Source: Serratia ureilytica
GTDB taxonomy: Bacteria; Pseudomonadota; Gammaproteobacteria; Enterobacterales; Enterobacteriaceae
Reading direction: 5' to 3'
Length of the DNA stretch: 64,000 bases
Assembly: GCF_013375155.1 (NCBI RefSeq)
Contig: NZ_JABXOF010000014.1
Span: 1 to 64,000 of the forward strand
Within the stretch, counting starts at the first letter, position 1; each line of letters starts with the position of its first letter. The translations under genes were made by a program, and so were the position numbers. Below, one piece after another: positions 57,642-64,000 of this stretch. The notes beneath the pieces were generated by a model, which worked only from the letters and a program-made list of their open reading frames with translations, did not search any database and was not told the DNA's origin.

Positions 57642-58571
57642 TTATGCGGTGCGGTTCAACCAGGCCATGTACTCTTTCACGCCTTCGGCGACCGTTTTGA
57701 ACGGTGCGTCGTAGCCGGCGGCGCGCAGCTTGGTCAGATCGGCCTGGGTGTACGCCTGATAGCGGCCCTTCAGCTTCTCCGGGAACTCGATGTATTCCAC
57801 CGCGCCTTGCTGATGGAAGTCCACCACCGCGTCAGCCACCGCCTGGAAGGTTTCCGCCCGACCGGTGCCGCAGTTGAAGATGCCGGATTTGCCGGTTTCC
57901 CAGAACCACAGGTTGACCGCCGCCACGTCGCCGACGTAGATGAAGTCACGCTTGAAGTTTTCGCTGCCGGCGAACAGTTTCGGGTTTTCGCCGCGGTTGA
58001 TCTGGGTGTTCAGGTGGAAGGCGACGCTGGCCATGCTGCCTTTGTGGCCTTCGCGCGGGCCGTAAACGTTGAAGTAGCGGAAGCCGCAGATCTGCGAGTC
58101 CGCTTCCGGCAGGATCTCACGCACGTACTGATCGAACAGGAATTTGGAATAGCCGTACACGTTGAGCGGCGCTTCATACTGACGCTCTTCGATAAACTCT
58201 TCGCGGCCGCCGTAAGTGGCGGCGGAGGAGGCGTACAGGAACGGAATTTCGCGATCCAGGCAGTAGTGCAGCAGGTCTTTGGAGTACTGATAGTTGTTGT
58301 CCATCATGTACTTGCCGTCCCACTCGGTGGTCGCAGAGCAGGCGCCTTCGTGGAACACCGCTTCGATCTCGCCCAGATCGTCGCCGGCCACGATGCTGGC
58401 GATAAAGTCTTCTTTATCGATATAGTCGGCGATGTCCAGATCGACCAGGTTGACGAACTTGGTGCCGTCTTTCAGGTTGTCCACCACCAGGATATCGCGA
58501 TATCCCTTGTCGTTCAGTGCCTTAATGATGTTGCTGCCGATCATGCCGGCGCCGCCAGTAACGATAATCAT
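57642..58571 (-). CDS. hldD: ADP-L-glycero-D-manno-heptose-6-epimerase
   Basis: Converts ADP-D,D-heptose to ADP-L,D-heptose, the donor for inner-core heptosyltransferases. The 309-aa SDR-fold protein starts [20 protein letters not shown] (Rossmann GxxGxxG) and has the catalytic [10 protein letters not shown] (YxxxK) near 140-149. Older names rfaD, gmhD. First gene of the core operon, divergent from kbl. The Met chosen aligns to E. coli; 21 further upstream codons are open. Confidence 0.97.
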   Translation of the reverse strand: MIIVTGGAGMIGSNIIKALNDKGYRDILVVDNLKDGTKFVNLVDLDIADYIDKEDFIASIVAGDDLGEIEAVFHEGACSATTEWDGKYMMDNNYQYSKDLLHYCLDREIPFLYASSAATYGGREEFIEERQYEAPLNVYGYSKFLFDQYVREILPEADSQICGFRYFNVYGPREGHKGSMASVAFHLNTQINRGENPKLFAGSENFKRDFIYVGDVAAVNLWFWETGKSGIFNCGTGRAETFQAVADAVVDFHQQGAVEYIEFPEKLKGRYQAYTQADLTKLRAAGYDAPFKTVAEGVKEYMAWLNRTA

Positions 58572-58811
58572 TGGGTTACCCCTGCTAAGCTGCCTGGTGG
58601 GGCACAATGCCCCACGCTCAATGGCGGTTATCATAGCATTTCATGCCGCGGCAAACAGCGGAAGGGCTCCGAATATCCCGCATTGCCATTGAAGTCCGCC
58701 GTTTGCCGTGATATCTGCTGCAATTTTAATATTCTCTCCCGCGCATTCTCGTCAGTTTGGTTACAAATCAGTAAAATATGCCGCAATTAGCCCAATCCTG
58801 GAGATAACCGA

Positions 58812-60008
58812 ATGTCAGCGTCTTTTTATCAGCAGTTGGAACAACAGCTTGCCGCCACGCGCAGTGAAGGGCTGTTCAAGGAAGAACGCATCATTACCTC
58901 CGCGCAACAGGCGGACATCGCCGTCGCCGACGGCAGCCATGTGATCAACTTCTGCGCCAATAACTACCTGGGCCTGGCCAACCATCCGGCGCTGATCGCC
59001 GCCGCCAAATCGGGGATGGACAGCCACGGTTTCGGCATGGCGTCGGTGCGCTTCATCTGCGGCACCCAGGACAGCCACAAGCAGCTCGAACAGAAACTGG
59101 CGGCCTTTTTGGGCATGGAAGACGCGATCCTGTACTCCTCTTGCTTCGACGCCAACGGCGGGCTGTTCGAAACCCTGCTCGGCCCGGAAGACGCCATTAT
59201 CTCCGATGCGTTGAACCATGCGTCGATCATCGACGGCGTGCGGCTGTGCAAGGCCAAGCGCTATCGCTACGCCAATAACGACATGGCCGAGCTGGCCGCG
59301 CAGCTGAAACAGGCCAAAGCCGACGGCGCGCGCCACATTCTGATCGCCACCGACGGCGTGTTCTCGATGGACGGCGTGATCGCCAACCTGAAAGAGGTTT
59401 GCGATCTGGCGGACGAGTATCAGGCGCTGGTGATGGTGGATGACTCCCACGCGGTGGGCTTTGTCGGCGCCAACGGGCGCGGCACCCATGAATACTGCGA
59501 AGTGATGGGCCGCGTCGATATCATTACCGGTACGTTAGGCAAGGCGCTGGGCGGCGCGTCCGGCGGCTACACCGCCGCCAAGAAAGAAGTGGTGGAGTGG
59601 CTGCGCCAGCGTTCGCGCCCGTACCTGTTCTCCAACTCGCTGGCGCCGGCGATCGTCGCCGCGTCGATCAAAGTGCTGGAACTGTTGGAAGAGGGCGATG
59701 CGCTGCGCGATCGCCTGTGGGCCAACGCGCGTCTGTTCCGCGAAAAAATGACCGCCGCCGGCTTCACCCTGGCCGGCGCCGATCACGCCATCATCCCGGT
59801 CATGCTGGGGGAGGCGAAGCTGGCGCAGGAATTCGCCAATGCGTTGCTCAAGGAAGGCATCTATGTGACCGGTTTCTTCTATCCGGTGGTGCCGAAAGGC
59901 CAGGCGCGCATCCGCACCCAGATGTCCGCCGACCACACCCCGGAGCAAATCGAACGCGCAGTGGCGGCGTTTACACGTATCGGTAAGGATCTTGGCGTTA
60001 TTGCATAA
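58812..60008 (+). CDS. kbl: glycine C-acetyltransferase (2-amino-3-ketobutyrate CoA ligase)
   Basis: PLP enzyme cleaving 2-amino-3-ketobutyrate with CoA into glycine and acetyl-CoA, the second step of threonine degradation. The 398-aa alpha-oxoamine synthase has the PLP-lysine region [15 protein letters not shown] near 238-252, [11 protein letters not shown] and the N-terminal [13 protein letters not shown]. Ribosome site TGGAG. Directly followed by tdh with a nine-base gap. Confidence 0.97.
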   Translation: MSASFYQQLEQQLAATRSEGLFKEERIITSAQQADIAVADGSHVINFCANNYLGLANHPALIAAAKSGMDSHGFGMASVRFICGTQDSHKQLEQKLAAFLGMEDAILYSSCFDANGGLFETLLGPEDAIISDALNHASIIDGVRLCKAKRYRYANNDMAELAAQLKQAKADGARHILIATDGVFSMDGVIANLKEVCDLADEYQALVMVDDSHAVGFVGANGRGTHEYCEVMGRVDIITGTLGKALGGASGGYTAAKKEVVEWLRQRSRPYLFSNSLAPAIVAASIKVLELLEEGDALRDRLWANARLFREKMTAAGFTLAGADHAIIPVMLGEAKLAQEFANALLKEGIYVTGFFYPVVPKGQARIRTQMSADHTPEQIERAVAAFTRIGKDLGVIA

Positions 60009-60017
60009 GGTAAAACC

Positions 60018-61043
60018 ATGAAAGCACTGTCAAAACTGAAAGCGGAAGAAGGGATTTGGATGACCGACGTGCCTCAGCCGGAGCTGGGCCACAACGACAT
60101 CATGATCAAAATCCGCAAAACCGCGATCTGCGGCACCGATGTGCATATCTACAACTGGGACGAGTGGTCGCAAAAAACCATTCCGGTTCCGATGGTGGTC
60201 GGCCATGAATACGTGGGCGAAGTGGTGGCGATCGGTCAGGAAGTCAAAGGCTTCAGCATCGGCGATCGCGTGTCCGGCGAAGGCCACATCACCTGCGGCC
60301 ACTGCCGCAACTGCCGCGGCGGCCGCACGCACCTGTGCCGCAACACCATCGGCGTGGGCGTGAACCGTCCGGGCAGCTTCGCGGAATATCTGGTGATCCC
60401 GGCGTTCAACGCCTTCAAGATCCCGGATAACATCTCCGACGAACTGGCTTCGATCTTCGATCCGTTCGGCAACGCGGTGCATACTGCGCTGTCGTTCGAT
60501 CTGGTCGGGGAAGACGTGCTGGTGTCCGGCGCCGGTCCGATCGGCATCATGGCGGCGGCGGTGTGCAAACACGTCGGCGCCCGTCATGTGGTGATCACCG
60601 ACGTTAACGAATACCGTCTGGAACTGGCGCGCAAGATGGGCGTGACCCGCGCGGTGAACGTCAGTAAGGAAAACCTCAACGACGTGATGGCCGAGCTGGG
60701 TATGACCGAAGGATTCGACGTCGGTCTGGAAATGTCCGGCGCGCCGCCGGCGTTCCGCACGCTGCTCAATGCCATGAACCACGGCGGACGCATCGCCATG
60801 CTGGGCATTCCGCCTTCGGATATGTCGATCGACTGGAACCAGGTCATCTTCAAAGGGCTGTTTATCAAAGGGATTTACGGCCGCGAAATGTTCGAAACCT
60901 GGTACAAGATGGCGGCGCTGATCCAGTCCGGCCTGGATTTGACCCCAATCATCACCCACCGTTTCTCGATCGACGAGTTCCAGCAGGGCTTCGACGCCAT
61001 GCGCTCCGGCAAGTCGGGTAAAGTGGTGCTGAGCTGGGATTAA
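60018..61043 (+). CDS. tdh: L-threonine 3-dehydrogenase
   Basis: Zinc-dependent medium-chain dehydrogenase oxidising threonine to 2-amino-3-ketobutyrate, the substrate of Kbl. The 341-aa protein has catalytic-zinc residues in [15 protein letters not shown] and GHEYVGEVV, the four-Cys structural zinc site [15 protein letters not shown] (about 93-107), and the NAD-binding [12 protein letters not shown]. Ends in a bidirectional terminator. Confidence 0.98.
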   Translation: MKALSKLKAEEGIWMTDVPQPELGHNDIMIKIRKTAICGTDVHIYNWDEWSQKTIPVPMVVGHEYVGEVVAIGQEVKGFSIGDRVSGEGHITCGHCRNCRGGRTHLCRNTIGVGVNRPGSFAEYLVIPAFNAFKIPDNISDELASIFDPFGNAVHTALSFDLVGEDVLVSGAGPIGIMAAAVCKHVGARHVVITDVNEYRLELARKMGVTRAVNVSKENLNDVMAELGMTEGFDVGLEMSGAPPAFRTLLNAMNHGGRIAMLGIPPSDMSIDWNQVIFKGLFIKGIYGREMFETWYKMAALIQSGLDLTPIITHRFSIDEFQQGFDAMRSGKSGKVVLSWD

Positions 61044-61060
61044 TCTCGGCAGACGTGAAA

Positions 61061-61085
61061 AAGGCCGGAATTCCGGCCTTTTTTT
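61061..61085 (+). terminator. bidirectional terminator between tdh and yibQ
   Basis: Perfect ten-base palindromic stem AAGGCCGGAA / TTCCGGCCTT with A- and T-runs on both sides. It ends tdh on the plus strand and yibQ on the minus strand, whose stop codon it overlaps. Confidence 0.88.
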
Positions 61086-62055
61086 ATGCTTGCGGTTTGG
61101 CTTGCGTCCAGTGTTGCCAATGACGCTTGATGAAGGTCACCGGCGGCGAGGTGGCAATGCTGTCGGCGATGACGCCCAGCGCGGTGCCGGCGTTGGCTTT
61201 TTCCTTCGGCGGTTTGACCTTGCACTGCTTGATGCCGCCGCTGAACGGATTTTTCGGCTGCGGTTTTTGCGGTTTGACCGGCGGTGGGACGTAGCTGCCG
61301 CCGCCGTTGCCCTGTGGTTCGTTCAGCAGCGCGCTCGGTTTGACCAGCACGATATCGGCGGGCAGCGACGGCAGCATCTGCTGCAGCACTTTCACCGTCG
61401 CCGGGCGTGGGTGGCCGATGGCGATGGCGGAGCCGTTGCGCCGCGCCAATTCGACCGCGCGGTTGAACTGGCGGCGGATGTCGGCTTCGTTCGCGGTATC
61501 GTCGAGGAACACCTTGCGTTTGATCACCTTCACGCCGGTGCCGGCCGCGGCGCGGGTCGCCTGGCTGTTACCGATGGTCATGCTGTCGAGGAAGTACAGG
61601 CGGTAGCTTTCGAGCGCCTGCATCACTTTCTGCATGCCCGGCAGGCTGGAGGTCATGGCGCTGCCCATGTGGTTGTTCATGCCGACCGCGTAGGGCACGT
61701 TGTTCACCGCGTTGCGGATGATGCGCTGGATCTCGTCGCTGCTCATGGAGGGCTGCAGGGTATCGCGTTCCAGCGGCTGCTTGCTGAGCGGCGCCATCGG
61801 CATGTGGATCAAGACTTCGCGGCCCTGGCTGTGGGCGCGGGTGGCCATCAGGCGGGCATGCGGCGCGTTGGGCAATACCGCGACCGAGATCGCCGTCGGC
61901 ATTTGCAGCACCGCGTTTTCTTCGTGAGGGCGGTAGCCCACGTCGTCGATGACGATGGAGAGTTTCCCTGCCTGCGCAGCGTAAACCTGCAGCAGACAGC
62001 CTATTAACAGAGCTGTACGGGTTTTGACATAGCGCAAATCTATCTTCCCAACCAC
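61084..62055 (-). CDS. yibQ: divergent polysaccharide deacetylase-family protein YibQ
   Basis: Predicted periplasmic protein (DUF610) with a deacetylase fold: GKLSIVIDDVGYRP (the IDD motif), LPNAPHARLMATRAHSQGREVLIHMPM (HxxxM/P), and NNHMGSAMT. N-terminal signal (LLIGCLLQVYAAQA) and a Pro/Lys-rich linker (PPPVKPQKPQPKNPFSGG) near residue 262. The substrate is unknown; the link to envC suggests cell-wall work. The start is uncertain: a GTG at 62055 overlaps envC by 16 bases, while a TTG at 62037, behind GGAAG and just after the envC stop, is equally plausible. Confidence 0.9.
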   Translation of the reverse strand: MVGKIDLRYVKTRTALLIGCLLQVYAAQAGKLSIVIDDVGYRPHEENAVLQMPTAISVAVLPNAPHARLMATRAHSQGREVLIHMPMAPLSKQPLERDTLQPSMSSDEIQRIIRNAVNNVPYAVGMNNHMGSAMTSSLPGMQKVMQALESYRLYFLDSMTIGNSQATRAAAGTGVKVIKRKVFLDDTANEADIRRQFNRAVELARRNGSAIAIGHPRPATVKVLQQMLPSLPADIVLVKPSALLNEPQGNGGGSYVPPPVKPQKPQPKNPFSGGIKQCKVKPPKEKANAGTALGVIADSIATSPPVTFIKRHWQHWTQAKPQA

Positions 62056-63374
62056 GGCAGTGGGTTAACCGCCTGTCCCTGACGACGGATTTCGAAATAG
62101 AGCGACGGCGTTCCCTGGCCGCCGCTGGTGCCGACCAGAGCGATCGGCTGGCCGGCGCGCACCTGCGCCCCGACGTTGACCAACGCGCTTTGGTTATAGC
62201 CGTACACGCTCATGTCGCCTTTACCGTGTTCGACCACCACCATCAGGCCATAGCCTTGCAGCCAGTCGGCCAGCAGCACGCGGCCATCGGCGACGGCTTT
62301 CACTTCGCTGCCTTCGCGGGCTTCGATCACCATGCCTTTCCAGCGTAGCTCGCCCTGCTGCTGCTCGCCAAAGCCGTGCAGCGTGCGGCCGCGCACCGGC
62401 CACATCAGCTGGCCGGCCGGACGGCCGAGGCCGCCGGTTCGCGCCATCAGCGAGCGATCGGCTTCGCTAGGTTTGTAGGTGGTGCCGGTTTTCTTCGCCT
62501 GCTGTTCCTTGATGCGCACCTGTTCGCGCACCTTGGCCGCTTCACGCGCTTCGCGTTCGGCGCGCGCACGGGCTTCGCGCTCCGCCCGGGCGATCTTGTC
62601 GCGCATGCGGGCTTCGTTTTGGCGCAGTTCCACCAGGCGTTGTTGGTCTTTTTCCAGCGAGGCTTCCAGCGCGGTCAGCGTTTTCTTGCGGGCGCCGCGC
62701 GCCTGCTCCAGCTTCTGCTGCTGCGTCTGTTGTTCGCTCAGTAAGGATTTTTGCTGGCCCTGTTTGGCCACCAGCGTGGTTTTTTGCTTCGCTAGCTCGG
62801 CGCGGGTCTGTTTCAGCTCTTCGATGGTTTTCTGGCGCGCTTCGTTCAGATAACCGAAATAGGCCAGAATACGTTCGCTGCGCTGGCTTTCTTCACCGCT
62901 GAGGATCAGCTGCACGGCGCTGTGCTGCCCTTGCCGGAAGGCGGCGTCGAGCTGTTTGGCGAGGAGGTTTTGCTGGGTCGATTGCTGCTTTTGCAGCTTG
63001 GCGATCGAGGCGTTCAGGCCGGAAATGTCCTTGCCCAACTGGGTGAGCGTGCCCTGGGTGTCGCGCAACTGGCGGCTGGCCTGAGCGATGGTTTTTTCCT
63101 GCTGCCGCAGCTGATCCTGCAGCGAGCTGCGCTGCTGTTGCTGCTGCTTCACCGCTTTTTCTTTCTCGGCGATGCTCTGCTGAATGTCTTTCAGCTGGGA
63201 TTTATTGTCTTCCGCCGCCTGGCCGGCGAGCGGCAACAGCAAGACGCCAGCGCAAAATACGCTGGCGCACATGGCGGTGAACGTCCTTGGCGCGGTGCGT
63301 TCAGGCAGCGGCCGGCTGCCTGCGTTTGCGCTTCGGGTTACCCTTGATAGTGCAAAAAACGCCTTCTCCCTCAT
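62040..63374 (-). CDS. envC: murein hydrolase activator EnvC
   Basis: Periplasmic septal protein that activates the amidases AmiA and AmiB under FtsEX control. The 444-aa protein has an N-terminal hydrophobic segment (about 33-53, MCASVFCAGVLLLPLAGQAA), long Gln/Lys/Glu coiled coils (about 55-290), and a C-terminal degenerate LytM domain (about 320-444, VVVEHGKGDMSVYGYNQSALVNVG ...). At the LytM zinc positions the HxH pattern is not preserved, as in E. coli EnvC. The unusual 30-residue basic extension before the signal leaves the true start in doubt. Confidence 0.92.
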   Translation of the reverse strand: MREKAFFALSRVTRSANAGSRPLPERTAPRTFTAMCASVFCAGVLLLPLAGQAAEDNKSQLKDIQQSIAEKEKAVKQQQQQRSSLQDQLRQQEKTIAQASRQLRDTQGTLTQLGKDISGLNASIAKLQKQQSTQQNLLAKQLDAAFRQGQHSAVQLILSGEESQRSERILAYFGYLNEARQKTIEELKQTRAELAKQKTTLVAKQGQQKSLLSEQQTQQQKLEQARGARKKTLTALEASLEKDQQRLVELRQNEARMRDKIARAEREARARAEREAREAAKVREQVRIKEQQAKKTGTTYKPSEADRSLMARTGGLGRPAGQLMWPVRGRTLHGFGEQQQGELRWKGMVIEAREGSEVKAVADGRVLLADWLQGYGLMVVVEHGKGDMSVYGYNQSALVNVGAQVRAGQPIALVGTSGGQGTPSLYFEIRRQGQAVNPLPWLGR

Positions 63375-63383
63375 GGAGAAGGA

Positions 63384-64000
63384 TTATTCCACGATGAACA
63401 GCGGCTTACCAGTCATCTCTTGCGGGATTTCCATTCCCATCAGCGTTAACAGGGTTGGCGCGATGTCCGAAAGCTTGCCGCCTTCGACCGCCTGCGCCGG
63501 TTTGCCGACGTAAATTAGCGGCACCGGCAGGCTGGTGTGTGCGGTATGCGCCTGGCCGGTGGCCGGATCGCGCATCTGCTCGGCGTTGCCGTGATCGGCG
63601 GTGATCAGCAACTGACCGTCGACGTCGCGCACCGCGTCAACCACCTGGGCGATGCAGGCGTCCAGCGTTTCCACCGCTTTGACCGCCGCTTCATACACGC
63701 CGGTATGCCCCACCATGTCGCCGTTCGGGTAGTTGCAGATAATGGCGTCGTATTTGCCGCTGCGGATGGCGGTCAACAGTTTGTCGGTCAGCTCGGCGGC
63801 GCTCATCTCAGGCTGCAGATCGTAGGTGGCGACCTTCGGTGAATTGACCAGCACGCGGTCTTCGCCCTTGAACGGCGCTTCCACGCCGCCGTTATAGAAG
63901 AAGGTGACGTGGGCGTATTTTTCGGTTTCCGAGATGCGCAGCTGGGTTTTGTCGTGCTTCATCAGCCATTCGCCGAAGGTGTTGGCCAGCGACGCCGGCG
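63384..64000 (-). CDS. gpmI: 2,3-bisphosphoglycerate-independent phosphoglycerate mutase, C-terminal part
   Basis: The C-terminal 204 residues of GpmI, running off the right edge. The enzyme interconverts 3- and 2-phosphoglycerate with two manganese ions. Visible here are [25 protein letters not shown] (metal-binding Asp and His) and [11 protein letters not shown], all from the phosphatase-like domain. It precedes envC by nine bases; gpmI-envC-yibQ is one unit, as in E. coli. Confidence 0.96.
   Translation of the reverse strand, partial: PASLANTFGEWLMKHDKTQLRISETEKYAHVTFFYNGGVEAPFKGEDRVLVNSPKVATYDLQPEMSAAELTDKLLTAIRSGKYDAIICNYPNGDMVGHTGVYEAAVKAVETLDACIAQVVDAVRDVDGQLLITADHGNAEQMRDPATGQAHTAHTSLPVPLIYVGKPAQAVEGGKLSDIAPTLLTLMGMEIPQEMTGKPLFIVE

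Overview
The window reads as chromosomal DNA of a GC-rich enterobacterium, most likely Serratia marcescens or a very close relative. Nearly every protein is a close match to an Enterobacterales housekeeping protein, gene order follows two blocks of the E. coli map, and the LPS core locus has the Klebsiella/Serratia gene set (waaE, wabG, wabH, a WabN-type deacetylase). The species call comes from pattern recognition and was not checked by a search.

Block 1 (1-21.3 kb) starts in the 3' end of a 5S rRNA gene and continues mobB-mobA, yihD, srkA-dsbA, yihG, polA, Spot 42 RNA, engB, a CsrC-type RNA, yihI, a 57-codon small ORF, hemN, the 40-codon yshB, glnG-glnL-glnA, bipA, yihX, yihY-dtd and yiiD. 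This matches the E. coli segment downstream of rrnA. Nitrogen regulation is readable in the DNA: a sigma-54 promoter and two upstream NtrC sites at glnA, and one NtrC site in front of glnL.

Block 2 (21.3-45 kb) jumps to another part of the E. coli map: yicH, xanP, gltS, recG-trmH-spoT-rpoZ, gmk, yicG, then an island of a DUF3574 lipoprotein, nupC and an unknown 129-aa protein where E. coli carries dinD, then yicC, intact rph with the pyrE attenuator, pyrE, slmA, dut-coaBC, radC, rpmB-rpmG, mutM and coaD.

The LPS core locus (42.9-58.6 kb) has four transcription units: waaA-waaE-coaD (minus), a lone GT9 gene (plus), waaQ-wabG-wabH (minus), wabN-GT9 (plus), and hldD-waaF-waaC-GT4-waaL-GT2 (minus). 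The transferase families fit, sugar by sugar, the S. marcescens core structure as I remember it. The window ends with kbl-tdh and gpmI-envC-yibQ.

No phage, insertion sequence, CRISPR array, toxin-antitoxin or defence system was seen, so no dramatic new system is claimed. The best leads are a small predicted membrane ORF before hemN, a CsrC-locus RNA of CsrB-like size, a 15-bp long-range helix in the rpmB leader, a candidate PurR operator at xanP, and two extra heptosyltransferase-family genes in the core locus.
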